Part shown: positions 35,053-44,189 of the stretch, in pieces
How positions within the stretch are numbered: the first letter of the stretch is position 1
Layout of the letters: each line of letters begins with the position of its first letter
Assembly (NCBI GenBank): GCA_030652035.1
Contig: JAUSBJ010000017.1
Span: forward strand, 47,440-111,439
DNA length: 64,000 nt
DNA from: Sulfurimicrobium sp.
GTDB taxonomy: Bacteria; Pseudomonadota; Gammaproteobacteria; Burkholderiales; Sulfuricellaceae
Direction of reading: 5' to 3'
Made by a program: the position numbers and the translations under genes
Notes under the pieces: model-generated
Databases searched by the model: none
Seen by the model: only the letters and a program-made list of their open reading frames with translations
Told to the model about the DNA's origin: nothing

Positions 35053-37269
35053 TCATAAATTGAAACAATGCTGAGGTCTTAAATGTTGGGGTCCCAGCGG
35101 AGCACCCTTCATCAATAGCGCTGTAATGTCGTGACTGGAAAGTGGTTTGCTAAAAAGGAAGCCCTGCGCTTCGTTGCACTGAAGGGTATGCAATGACCGG
35201 TACTGCTCCGCCTCTTCTACGCCTTCTGCAATCAGATTGAGTTGCAGGCCCTGAGCCAGGGTGCATATTGCTGTAACGATGGAATCATTGCCTGAGTCTC
35301 CGGGGAACCCTCGCATGAACGACTGATCAATCTTGATCGTATCGATGGGGAATTTCTGGAGATAGCTCAGGGACGAATAGCCGGTGCCAAAGTCATCCAG
35401 CGCTATTTTTATTCCCATGCCGGATAAGAGCCGCAGTTTTTCAACGATATGCTCACCGTCGCTCAGCAGCGCATTTTCAGTGATCTCCATTTCGAACATC
35501 GAACCATCCAGTTCGTATTCTCGTAGCAGTTGTGCGATGAAATCCACTAGCCCCTCCTGCTCCAGATGTTGCGCGGAAATGTTGATGGCAATACGCTGCG
35601 GAAGCAGGCCGGCCTGTTTCCAGAGACTGGCCTGATTGAATGCGGATTTCAATACAAATTCGCCAATGGGGATAATCAGACCGGTTTCCTCTGCCAAGGG
35701 AATGAACTCCAGCGGCGAGAGGTAGCCCAGTATTGGTGAGGCCCAGCGCACCAATGTTTCCATACCAGAAATCTTGCCGGTGATGACGTTGATCTGCGGC
35801 TGGTAAACCACCTGGAACTCGTTCCTTTCAAGGGCTTTGCGCATCTGTATTTCCAGCGAAAGTCTTTCGGCAAAGGTCACGTTCATGCCCGAGGAGTAGA
35901 GCTGATAACGGTTTCTACCCTTTGCCTTGCTTTCGTACATGGCGATGTCGGCATTCTTGATCAGTATGTCTATGTTGTCGCCATTGTCTGGATAAAGTGC
36001 GATGCCTATGCTCATGGAAACATAGAGTTCGTGACCGTCGATCTGAAAGGGCGCGCCAAATGATTTGATGACCTTATCCGCCGTGCGTACAGCGTCTTCC
36101 TGGCTGTCGATCTGTGGCAGCAGCAGGGTAAATTCATCGCCGCCCTGACGGGCCAGAGTGTCGCCTTCACGCAGGCAGTTCCTGAGCCGCGTGGCGACTT
36201 CAATCAGCAAATGGTCGCCAATGACATGGCCCAGCGTGTCGTTAACTACCTTGAAGCGGTCCAGGTCCAGAAACATCAATGCGAGCATGTGCCTGTAACG
36301 TCTTGCCTGTGCGATGGCCAGCTCCAGGTGATCTTTGAACAACATGCGGTTTGCAAGGCCGGTGAGCAGGTCGTGGTAGGCTTGGTAACTGATAAGTTGA
36401 GCGGCTTTCTTCTTTTCGGTGACGTCTTTAGCCACACCATAGGTGCCGATATAGATGGGCGGTGTTTCGCTGCCTGTCTCGTCGTAGATTCCGAAAGAAT
36501 TAAATTCCAGGGTTAATAGTTTTGATTCAGTGCAATGGGGAATTCTGATTTCCATATTGCGGGTAGCGCGATCACCGGTTCTTCTCTCCTGAATGACATA
36601 CTGTGCGGCTTCCCGATCCTCCGCATAGACCAAAGCCGAGAAATGTTTGCCGATGATGCTTTCCTTGGGATATCCCAGCAGCGATTCAAGGCGGTCATTG
36701 CAAAATGTGCATAAACCATCGGCATCCAGCGTATAAATAATATCCGGTGAACTGTTCACCATGTAGCGATACCAGCGCTCGGATTCCCTCAATTGAAGGT
36801 TGATCGCCCTGTTTTCGCTTTCCAGTCTGCGCTTGGAAAAAGCATTCTCGATTTTTAGTACCAGTTCGTCGATTTCATAAGGTTTTCTCAGGAAATCGTA
36901 GGCTCCGCGACGGAGTGAGCTAATGGCAGAGTCGATAGAGCTATCCCCGCTAACCACAATGACACAGGTATCGAGTTGCTGCCCCATGATCCAATCCATG
37001 ACCTGATGACCATTCACATCAGGCATGCACAAATCCAGCAGAACAAGATCAAAATGTTTGTTGGCAAGCGCCTCCATGGCAGACTTTCCGCCATCTGCAG
37101 TTGATGTCGTATAACCATGCAAGCTGAGAATGGCGCTTAGGCTGTTACGCAGATGCGGCTCATCGTCCACAACCAGGATGATTGGTTGCTTAGGAAGCGC
37201 ATTCATATTTGAAATTCCAATATTGATGGCATCCTTGCATGCGCCCTGGTTGTGATGCGTGTCTTCCAT
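35053..37269 (-). CDS. REC-PAS-GGDEF-EAL response regulator (cyclic-di-GMP)
   Basis: A 738-residue signalling protein. The receiver domain (residues 30-145) has D-D-E at 35-37 and phosphoacceptor Asp79 in L-L-D-L-C-M-P-D. A PAS domain follows near 165-285, then a GGDEF domain with an intact G-G-D-E-F in R-Q-G-G-D-E-F-T, and an EAL domain with E-T-L instead of EAL, plus N-I-S-A-Q-H, E-I-T-E-N, D-D-F-G-T-G-Y-S-S and K-I-D-Q-S-F. Most catalytic residues are kept, so both synthesis and breakdown are possible. ATG at 37269 has A-A-G-G upstream and lies three bases after the kinase stop, showing coupling. Confidence 0.92.
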   Translation of the reverse strand: MEDTHHNQGACKDAINIGISNMNALPKQPIILVVDDEPHLRNSLSAILSLHGYTTSTADGGKSAMEALANKHFDLVLLDLCMPDVNGHQVMDWIMGQQLDTCVIVVSGDSSIDSAISSLRRGAYDFLRKPYEIDELVLKIENAFSKRRLESENRAINLQLRESERWYRYMVNSSPDIIYTLDADGLCTFCNDRLESLLGYPKESIIGKHFSALVYAEDREAAQYVIQERRTGDRATRNMEIRIPHCTESKLLTLEFNSFGIYDETGSETPPIYIGTYGVAKDVTEKKKAAQLISYQAYHDLLTGLANRMLFKDHLELAIAQARRYRHMLALMFLDLDRFKVVNDTLGHVIGDHLLIEVATRLRNCLREGDTLARQGGDEFTLLLPQIDSQEDAVRTADKVIKSFGAPFQIDGHELYVSMSIGIALYPDNGDNIDILIKNADIAMYESKAKGRNRYQLYSSGMNVTFAERLSLEIQMRKALERNEFQVVYQPQINVITGKISGMETLVRWASPILGYLSPLEFIPLAEETGLIIPIGEFVLKSAFNQASLWKQAGLLPQRIAINISAQHLEQEGLVDFIAQLLREYELDGSMFEMEITENALLSDGEHIVEKLRLLSGMGIKIALDDFGTGYSSLSYLQKFPIDTIKIDQSFMRGFPGDSGNDSIVTAICTLAQGLQLNLIAEGVEEAEQYRSLHTLQCNEAQGFLFSKPLSSHDITALLMKGAPLGPQHLRPQHCFNL

Positions 37270-37272
37270 AAC

Positions 37273-39420
37273 TCATGCCTTACCCACGGGTTGCAGAGGG
37301 AGTAATATCTGAAAAACGGTGCCAGATATCTCATTGCTCTGGCAAAATATCTTGCCATCCAGCTCGTCAACCGTGCTGTTGACAATCGATAGCCCAAGGC
37401 CGGCATGCCCCGCTCCCTTGCTGGTGGCAACTGGCTTGAACAGGTTTTTCATTACCTCCGCGGGAATCCCGGGGCCATCGTCCTTGAGGGCAATTTCGAT
37501 ATACCCACGACCACTACGTTCGATGCCGCCATGCGTTGAAATCAGCAGCGTGCCACCATTTTGCATGGCTTCGACGGCGTTTTTCATCAGATTGATCAAG
37601 ATCTGAATCAATTTATCCCGGTCGGTCACGATACTCGGCAATGCAGGATCAAATTGGGTCTGCACGGTTACTTGGTGCTGTGCAAATAGCGCTTCAAAGA
37701 AGATCCTGCACAGATTCTGAATCACATCGTTAACGTTCAATTCTTCCTGAGGATTTGCCTCGGTTTCGGCCGCCACGGAAATAATCCGGAAGATACGGGT
37801 CACGCGGTCTATTTCTTCCTTAATGATTTTCAGATCTTCCTGAGCCGGGTCTTCTTTGGGTAACCGGACGCTCAGCAGTTTGATGTAATTTCTGATAACG
37901 CCAAGTGGATTATTCGCCTCATGCACGATTTGCCGAGCCCGGGTTCTGTTTGAAGCCATCACCTCGTATTTAATGCGCGTTTCCTGCTCGTTAATGGCAT
38001 TCAATGCAACAACGGCCAGGGCTGACTGTTGGGCAAACATCGACACCAGCTTGTGCTGTTTCTTTATTTGGGCCAGTTGTGCCCGAGAGAGCCCGAACAC
38101 CATGATTCCGGCGTCAGAATTACGGGTGGTCATGGGCTGGCAGTAAAAACCTTCGGTTTGCATCAATCGAATGATCTGTTCATCCAGAATGCTCGGTACA
38201 CTTACATCCTCTGAGCCCAAGAAGGTGCCGGGGGTCCTGGTTAAGAAAGCATCAGTGATCATGCTGTTTCCCTTGTTCAGGGGGATGGTCATTTCGTTGG
38301 CCATCATTCCATATCCAGTCAGGCATTTCCCGCTGAGAATTTTGCCGGTTGGATCGGGCAGGAAAAAGATCAGATCCTGAAAGCCAAAAATAATCTGGGC
38401 TGAACGCTGTGTTGACAAGAGAATGTTGTCCAGCGATGTTGCGGTTCTGGCCCCCAAGGGGTTTCTGTCGATCAGTGCGATATCGCGCACTTCCATTGCG
38501 AGTTGCATTTTCTTCTGGCGCTGGTTGTCGCGCTCGGCTTTTTCAGGAGGGGAATCTCCTCCTGTGGCAAGAGGAGGGGTGTCGATTTCTATATCGAGAG
38601 ATTTTGCGACCTCACTGACCAGCTCTCTGGTATTTGTAATAATCTGCCGAAAGACGACTGGCGTAATCCCCAGCAGTTTCTCTCCGGCGAGGATGCGTTC
38701 CTCTTCATCCATATCGGTTTTGGCAAGGCTGTTAGCTACATGCGTGATTTGTATCAGACGATGCGAATCAACGATTTTATCTTGCGGCACATGGTGATAG
38801 AGCACTGCATCTGCCATGAAGGAGTTCAGATTCCAACTGTTCACCAGCCAGGAGCCTACCTCGCAGTGATTGTTGCCGATCTCTTCCGATTCCCGCACCA
38901 TGAGTTGAATGCCATCAACTTTTTCGGCCAAAAGCGCCGCGTATTGCTTGGGGAAGTTGCTCCACAGAACCAGTTGGCCAACATCGAGCAGAAGGCCGGT
39001 AAGATAGGCTTCCTCGGGATGAGGATAGGAGATTTCCTGTGCAAGCAGTTTGGCCAGGAAGGCCGAAGTCAGGGAGTGGCGCCAGAAGACTTTGAGATCG
39101 AATTCAGGACTGCTGCTGAGATTGTTGAATACTTGATAAACCGAGGAACTGATGGCAATGGTCTGGACCATATCCAGGCCAAGCAGGGCAAGCTTTTGCT
39201 CAAGCGAGGCAAGGTTGTTTTGTCTGCCAAACAGCGCGGAGTTGCTTACGCCAATCACCTTGGAACTGAGCGCGGTATCCTTGCCGATGATATCGGCAAT
39301 AGCTTGTAGCGAAGCCTCGTCGCGATTACACATATCCAGAACCCGTAAGAGGATATGTGGCAGCGATGGGAGATTGGTAATCTCCAGCGTTCGAATCAAT
39401 TGAGAAGCGACTGGTGCCAT
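37273..39420 (-). CDS. HDOD-GAF histidine kinase
   Basis: A 715-residue sensor kinase with an N-terminal HDOD domain (about residues 10-215; L-P-S-L-P-H-I-L-L-R-V-L and a degenerate HD-type pocket), a GAF-like region near 335-480, and a C-terminal kinase. The phosphoacceptor H is in Q-I-V-H-E-A-N-N-P-L-G; N-box L-M-K-N-A-V-E-A-M, G1 D-D-G-P-G-I-P and G2 G-L-G-L-S-I-V are all present. No membrane helix is seen, so sensing is cytoplasmic. Start ATG 39420 is chosen; a TTG at 39435 precedes it. It likely phosphorylates the following GGDEF/EAL protein, with which it is co-transcribed. Confidence 0.9.
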   Translation of the reverse strand: MAPVASQLIRTLEITNLPSLPHILLRVLDMCNRDEASLQAIADIIGKDTALSSKVIGVSNSALFGRQNNLASLEQKLALLGLDMVQTIAISSSVYQVFNNLSSSPEFDLKVFWRHSLTSAFLAKLLAQEISYPHPEEAYLTGLLLDVGQLVLWSNFPKQYAALLAEKVDGIQLMVRESEEIGNNHCEVGSWLVNSWNLNSFMADAVLYHHVPQDKIVDSHRLIQITHVANSLAKTDMDEEERILAGEKLLGITPVVFRQIITNTRELVSEVAKSLDIEIDTPPLATGGDSPPEKAERDNQRQKKMQLAMEVRDIALIDRNPLGARTATSLDNILLSTQRSAQIIFGFQDLIFFLPDPTGKILSGKCLTGYGMMANEMTIPLNKGNSMITDAFLTRTPGTFLGSEDVSVPSILDEQIIRLMQTEGFYCQPMTTRNSDAGIMVFGLSRAQLAQIKKQHKLVSMFAQQSALAVVALNAINEQETRIKYEVMASNRTRARQIVHEANNPLGVIRNYIKLLSVRLPKEDPAQEDLKIIKEEIDRVTRIFRIISVAAETEANPQEELNVNDVIQNLCRIFFEALFAQHQVTVQTQFDPALPSIVTDRDKLIQILINLMKNAVEAMQNGGTLLISTHGGIERSGRGYIEIALKDDGPGIPAEVMKNLFKPVATSKGAGHAGLGLSIVNSTVDELDGKIFCQSNEISGTVFQILLPLQPVGKA

Positions 39421-39577
39421 ATGCGTTATAAACAAGCAATTAAGTCATTTTCTTGATTCTATACTACATGTCTTTAATGTACAGCCCTAAATTGATTGTA
39501 ATATTTAAGAAACAGATATGTCATAAATGAAGCTGTCATGTTCCAACTCAAACTGAACACGCTTTATGGGCTAAAAA

Positions 39578-40837
39578 TCACAGCCAAACCAGCCCTAAAC
39601 CGATTCCCAGCCCCATGGCAGCGAATCCGATGGCGCAGCGTTTTGCCAATTGCGCACCGCCGATGGTGGCGATCAAACCAAACTTAAAAACCAGATTGGC
39701 CAGGAAGGCCAATGCAATGGCAGTCACAGCCTGTGCCGATTCCAGCTTTCCCAATTCATATAAACGCAGGCTGGAGAGTGTGATGGCGTCGACATCGGTG
39801 AGGCCGGATACAATGGCCACGGCATATAAGCCCTTGCTGCCTGCTATATTTGACAGCCAGGCTGAAAAAAACAGCACCAGAGCGTAAAGTAAGCCAAAAC
39901 CCAATGCGGTTCGGATCTCGGTGGGGTTGGTAATTTCAGGCAAGGGCAGATCAGTGGGTTTTGCCAGATTCCGCCACAGAAAGGCTGTACCCAGAAAGCC
40001 AAATACCAGCCCGCTGCCCAGCACAGGCAAAAGGGTGGGCAAAGATTGGGGCGACACAGCCAGGCCCTCTACCGCCAGCCGCACGATCACCACCTGGTTG
40101 GCAATGAGGATCACGATCGCAGATAGTTGCACCATGCCGGCATTCTTGCCGTGACGGGCATACACCAAGCTGGTCGCCGTGCTCGACACCATGCCGCCAA
40201 GAAAACCCAGAATGGGGGCCCCATACCGCTGACCAACGATGCGCAATGCAACGTAGCCTGCCAGACTCAAGCCGGAAATGAGTACCACCATCAGCCAGAT
40301 CTGGTGCGGATTGAGGGTTTTGTAGGGGCCGTAATTCTGATTAGGCAGAATCGGCAGAATGATGAAAGTCAGCACAGCGAACTGAAAAATGGAAATCAGG
40401 TCACGGCGCGTCAGATTTTGGGTCCATCCATGCAATTCGGGTTTGAAATAGAGCAGGATGGTGACCGCGATCGCCAGCATCAGTGCCGGTGTTTCGGCGC
40501 CGAACCACACCATGGCGCCCAGCAGGTAGCACACCAGTAGAGCTGCCGAGGTGGTGGTGCCCGGATCTTCCCCCGGAGGATGGGGGCCAAAGTAGGCAGA
40601 AACGATGACCATGCCGGTGGTAAACAACCCCAAGGCCAGTATCCAGGGCGATTGCGTGAATTGTGACAACATCGCAGCCAAGGTTCCGGTCAGCGCTACA
40701 AGAGCGAAGGTGCGCAAGCCGGCTTTGGCGCTGGGGTTTCGCTCGCGCTCCAGACCGATCAGCAGGCCAATCGCGAGACTGGTGAGAAAAGTCGGGATAT
40801 GCTCTACACCGTTGCCTTGTATGGCTGGCAGATCCAT
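39578..40837 (-). CDS. MgtC/SapB and DUF4010 family membrane protein
   Basis: A 419-residue inner-membrane protein with an N-terminal MgtC/SapB-like part (L-A-I-G-L-L-I-G-L-E-R-E-R followed by G-L-R-T-F-A-L-V-A-L-T-G-T) and a C-terminal DUF4010 domain of about eight helices. GGAG lies eight bases before the ATG at 40837. The family is often linked to ion or magnesium homeostasis, but this subgroup has no proven transport activity. It stands between recJ and the kinase gene and has no sign of co-function with either. Confidence 0.85.
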   Translation of the reverse strand: MDLPAIQGNGVEHIPTFLTSLAIGLLIGLERERNPSAKAGLRTFALVALTGTLAAMLSQFTQSPWILALGLFTTGMVIVSAYFGPHPPGEDPGTTTSAALLVCYLLGAMVWFGAETPALMLAIAVTILLYFKPELHGWTQNLTRRDLISIFQFAVLTFIILPILPNQNYGPYKTLNPHQIWLMVVLISGLSLAGYVALRIVGQRYGAPILGFLGGMVSSTATSLVYARHGKNAGMVQLSAIVILIANQVVIVRLAVEGLAVSPQSLPTLLPVLGSGLVFGFLGTAFLWRNLAKPTDLPLPEITNPTEIRTALGFGLLYALVLFFSAWLSNIAGSKGLYAVAIVSGLTDVDAITLSSLRLYELGKLESAQAVTAIALAFLANLVFKFGLIATIGGAQLAKRCAIGFAAMGLGIGLGLVWL

Positions 40838-40861
40838 CTGGCTTGCTCCATTAACGAGCGC

Positions 40862-42553
40862 TTATGCGGCTTCCCAGTGGTTCAGAAGCAATTGCAGCGT
40901 GGTGTTTCCGTTATACTCGTTTACATCCAGGCGGTAAACCGCGTGTAACCGCTCCGGCAAGGGTTCGGCATGAAAAAACAGCATGGCTTCAAAGCTGCGC
41001 CCTGACTGCTTGAGACGCAGTTTCAAATGTTTCTCACCCACCACTCGCTGCTGTTCCACCTGGAATTCCCCCTCAAACGTGGGCTCCAGGAAAGCCTGGC
41101 CCCACACCTCGGCTCTCAGCAACTGTGCCAGTTCCAGCGACATGTCCGGAGATTCAAGCGTGCCATCGGTTTCGACCATCCGGGTCAGCAGGGCGGGGCT
41201 GAGCAACTGGCTGCATATTTCTTCGAAAATTGTTTCGAAGCGGGGGAAATCCGCCTCCGCAATGGTCAGTCCGGCTGCCATGGCATGACCGCCGTATTTC
41301 CTGATCATTTCGGGATGGCGCTTGGACACCAGATCCAGCGCATCGCGCAGGTGCAGGCCGGGAATGGAGCGGCCTGATCCTTTCAGTTCGCCATTGTTAC
41401 CCTGGGCGAAGGCAATTACAGGACGGTGAAACTTTTCCTTGAGACGCGAGGCCAGAATGCCGATCACGCCCTGATGCCAGTCCGGGTCGAACAGGCTGAG
41501 GCTGTAATTGTCTTGTACCGTGAGCTGTTCCAGTGCCGCCAGCGCCTGATTGTGCATGTCGGCCTCGATGGCGCGCCGTTCGCGATTGAGCGTGTCGAGC
41601 TGCTGCGCCAGATCGATGGCGCGCACGGGGTCGTCGCTGAGCAGGCATTCGATGCCCAATGCCATATCCTCCAGCCGCCCTGCAGCATTTAGGCGCGGGC
41701 CAATGGCAAAGCCCATATCCCAGGTGGAGGCGCGGCGTACATCACGCCCCGCCACCTTGAGCAGCGCCTGGATTCCTGTGCAAGCCTTGCCTGCGCGAAT
41801 ACGCCTGAGACCGTTGCTGACCAGGGTGCGGTTGAGATCGTCGAGCTTGACCACATCGGCCACCGTGCCCAGGGCGACCAGGTCGAGAAGATTGCCGAGA
41901 TTGGGCTCTGACTTGCCCTCAAAAGCATTTCGTCCACGCAACTCGGCGCGAAGCGCCATCATGACGTAGAAAATCACCCCCACGCCAGCCAGATTCTTGC
42001 TCGGGAAAGCGCAACCGGGCTGGTTTGGGTTGACGATGCAGGCCGCATCCGGCAGCTCTTCGCCGGGCAGGTGGTGGTCTGTCACCAGTACCTGCATGCC
42101 CAGTCTGTTCGCCTCGGCAACGCCTGCCACGCTGGCGATGCCGTTGTCCACGGTGATGAGGATGTCCGGCTTGCCGGTTGCCGCGAGCTGGACGATCTCC
42201 GGTGTCAGCCCATAACCATATTCGAAGCGGTTGGGCACCAGGTAATCCACCTGAGCGCCGAATGCCCGAAGGGCACGAACCGCGACAGCGCACGCGGTCG
42301 CGCCGTCGGAGTCGTAATCGGCAATGACCAAGAGGCGGCGTCCCGCTGCAATAGCGTCAGCCAACTGCGTCGCCATGGCTTGTGCATGGGTCAACAGATG
42401 GAATGGCAGCAGCGTCTTGAGATCGTATTCCAGCTGTTGCAGCGACTGGATGCCGCGTGCGGCGTAGACCCGGGCCAGCACCGGGTGCAGGCCTTGCGAG
42501 GTCAGTGTTTTAGCGGCATCCGGACTGAAGGGGCGGGGCGCAATATCCGTCAT
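40862..42553 (-). CDS. recJ: Single-stranded-DNA-specific exonuclease RecJ
   Basis: A 563-residue 5'-3' exonuclease of recombination and mismatch repair. The DHH part has V-I-A-D-Y-D-S-D-G-A-T-A near residue 70 (motif I) and V-T-D-H-H-L-P-G-E near 155, both metal-binding; the DHHA1 part has G-G-H-A-M-A-A-G-L near 425, and an OB-fold domain follows. The start is the ATG at 42553 that overlaps the upstream stop as ATGA; a longer frame reaching 42775 lies inside the neighbour and is rejected. Size is close to E. coli RecJ. Confidence 0.95.
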   Translation of the reverse strand: MTDIAPRPFSPDAAKTLTSQGLHPVLARVYAARGIQSLQQLEYDLKTLLPFHLLTHAQAMATQLADAIAAGRRLLVIADYDSDGATACAVAVRALRAFGAQVDYLVPNRFEYGYGLTPEIVQLAATGKPDILITVDNGIASVAGVAEANRLGMQVLVTDHHLPGEELPDAACIVNPNQPGCAFPSKNLAGVGVIFYVMMALRAELRGRNAFEGKSEPNLGNLLDLVALGTVADVVKLDDLNRTLVSNGLRRIRAGKACTGIQALLKVAGRDVRRASTWDMGFAIGPRLNAAGRLEDMALGIECLLSDDPVRAIDLAQQLDTLNRERRAIEADMHNQALAALEQLTVQDNYSLSLFDPDWHQGVIGILASRLKEKFHRPVIAFAQGNNGELKGSGRSIPGLHLRDALDLVSKRHPEMIRKYGGHAMAAGLTIAEADFPRFETIFEEICSQLLSPALLTRMVETDGTLESPDMSLELAQLLRAEVWGQAFLEPTFEGEFQVEQQRVVGEKHLKLRLKQSGRSFEAMLFFHAEPLPERLHAVYRLDVNEYNGNTTLQLLLNHWEAA

Positions 42554-43593
42554 GTCTCGGCATCCCCGGGGCGATAGTGAATCAGTGGCCATTGGCGGCG
42601 CCACAGCTTCAACAGACTGCTGCGGGTGATGGTGAAGCTCAGCGTGCCATGTGATGAAGGCGCGTGCAGGATCAACTCGATCTCGCCCTTGCGCAAGGCC
42701 CGCTCCAGAGGCGCGAACCATTGCTGCTCCATCTGTTCTAGACGCTCTCGCCAGATATGCGGAGTCCCATAGCAAGTGGCAGGGCGCAGGCTGTCCAGTA
42801 CCAGCAGATGGTTTCCAGACCGAGCCTGCGCCAGCCAGTCGCCCGCGTGGGCTGGCAAGGCTTGATGGGATAACTTGCTGCTCATCGCCAGACCGCTCGC
42901 CAGCACATCATTTGCCCATACCTGATCAAATGGGCGGTTTGAAACCGTCGGCAGAGTGCCGCCTCCCCAAGGCCAGACGCTGTTGATGGGCGCCTCGCCG
43001 CGTTTTTCCCGTGCGATGTTGACCGGATGCTCGAACAGCAGCATCTGCACTTCATTGATCAGGGAGCGCCATCGCAGTTCTTCCGGGCCATGCGGCAGAT
43101 GCGAATGGATGTTGTGCCCAGCCACCTTGTAAATAGGCTGGGTGGAGATGGCGGGCGGACGATCCAGCCTGAGATACCAGCGCAGCGGATGGGAAGCACA
43201 AAAATGCAGGCCATCAGCGGAAAAATGCTGGTTCAGCGTGGCGATCAGATTGACGCTTTCAGCCTGGCTGAGCGAAAAAGTGGAGCCTTCCGTCAGAATC
43301 AGCTGATCTCTTTCCACCGCCAAGTGGATCGGGTCTGCGCGCAACCAGTAGGCGTTTCCCGCTTCAATGCCATCCGCCATTACGCAGAACGGGGCGACCG
43401 GGTAATCCTGCTGGCGTGCAACACCAAAAATTTCGCACAACCAGCTTTCAACATCATTGGCGGGAGACTTGCTGCAATTGCCCCGTGCCAGCAAGGTTTG
43501 CAGGGCGGAGACTTTTACGCCATGGAGCGGATCGTTCTCACGCGTCATGGCAGTCGGAGGGAATAGGGCGGGGATGAGCAGGTGGCATTGCAT
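42550..43593 (-). CDS. RpfE-like protein of unknown function
   Basis: A 347-residue soluble protein that commonly precedes recJ in betaproteobacteria and xanthomonads and is annotated as RpfE-type or as a putative phosphoglycerate mutase; I cannot see a catalytic motif that proves either. Conserved-looking parts are G-N-A-Y-W-L-R-A-D-P-I-H-L near residue 80 and W-P-W-G-G-G-T-L-P near 215. It starts with ATG at 43593 and couples with recJ by ATGA overlap. Role unknown; the link with recJ is by position only. Confidence 0.7.
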   Translation of the reverse strand: MQCHLLIPALFPPTAMTRENDPLHGVKVSALQTLLARGNCSKSPANDVESWLCEIFGVARQQDYPVAPFCVMADGIEAGNAYWLRADPIHLAVERDQLILTEGSTFSLSQAESVNLIATLNQHFSADGLHFCASHPLRWYLRLDRPPAISTQPIYKVAGHNIHSHLPHGPEELRWRSLINEVQMLLFEHPVNIAREKRGEAPINSVWPWGGGTLPTVSNRPFDQVWANDVLASGLAMSSKLSHQALPAHAGDWLAQARSGNHLLVLDSLRPATCYGTPHIWRERLEQMEQQWFAPLERALRKGEIELILHAPSSHGTLSFTITRSSLLKLWRRQWPLIHYRPGDAET

Positions 43594-43657
43594 GATTTTT
43601 TCTAGTGTAACATTGGGCTGTCAGAATTGCGGATTACTCATAATTCCAGGAGATAAA

Positions 43658-44110
43658 ATGGACTTGATTCTGTGGCGCCACGCCGAAGCCGCGGACGGCT
43701 TCCCCGACAATACCCGTAAACTGACGGCTAAAGGCGAAAAGCAGGCCAGCCTGATGGGTGAATGGCTGCGCGAGCGCCTGCCCAAGGAAACGCGCATCAT
43801 CGTTAGCCCGGCCAAAAGAACGCAACAGACAGCGTTGGCCCTGAAGTGCAAATTCGAAACACTGAGGGAAATCGACGTCGGCGCCTCGCTGCCTGCTCTG
43901 CTTACGGCCGCCGGTTGGCCGGATGCCAAGGGCGCAGTGCTTGTGGTGGGGCACCAGCCAGTGCTGGGACAGGCCGCCGCGCTCCTGCTCGGCGGCGACG
44001 AGGCGGACTGGAGCGTAAAGAAAGGCGCGGTGTGGTGGCTTTCCAGCCGGGTCCGGCAGGATGAAACACAAGTCGTGCTACGTGCTGTGATGGCGCCTGA
44101 TCTTCTTTGA
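43658..44110 (+). CDS. sixA: Phosphohistidine phosphatase SixA-like
   Basis: A 150-residue histidine phosphatase (small SixA branch of the phosphoglycerate mutase fold). L-W-R-H-A-E-A at the start holds the catalytic His8, V-S-P-A-K-R-T-Q-Q-T follows, and V-V-G-H-Q-P-V carries the second catalytic histidine near residue 98. A-G-G-A-G seven bases before the ATG at 43658 fixes the start; the frame is open upstream but unsupported. SixA removes phosphate from Hpt domains or, in E. coli, from the NPr of the nitrogen PTS; the substrate here is not known. Confidence 0.88.
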   Translation: MDLILWRHAEAADGFPDNTRKLTAKGEKQASLMGEWLRERLPKETRIIVSPAKRTQQTALALKCKFETLREIDVGASLPALLTAAGWPDAKGAVLVVGHQPVLGQAAALLLGGDEADWSVKKGAVWWLSSRVRQDETQVVLRAVMAPDLL

Positions 44111-44189
44111 AAAGGGATTCGGCTTTACGCCATCTGGCCTGGCGATAAAGCGGATTATTCTATTGCTTGCCAGCAGCCATTTGTAGTAA

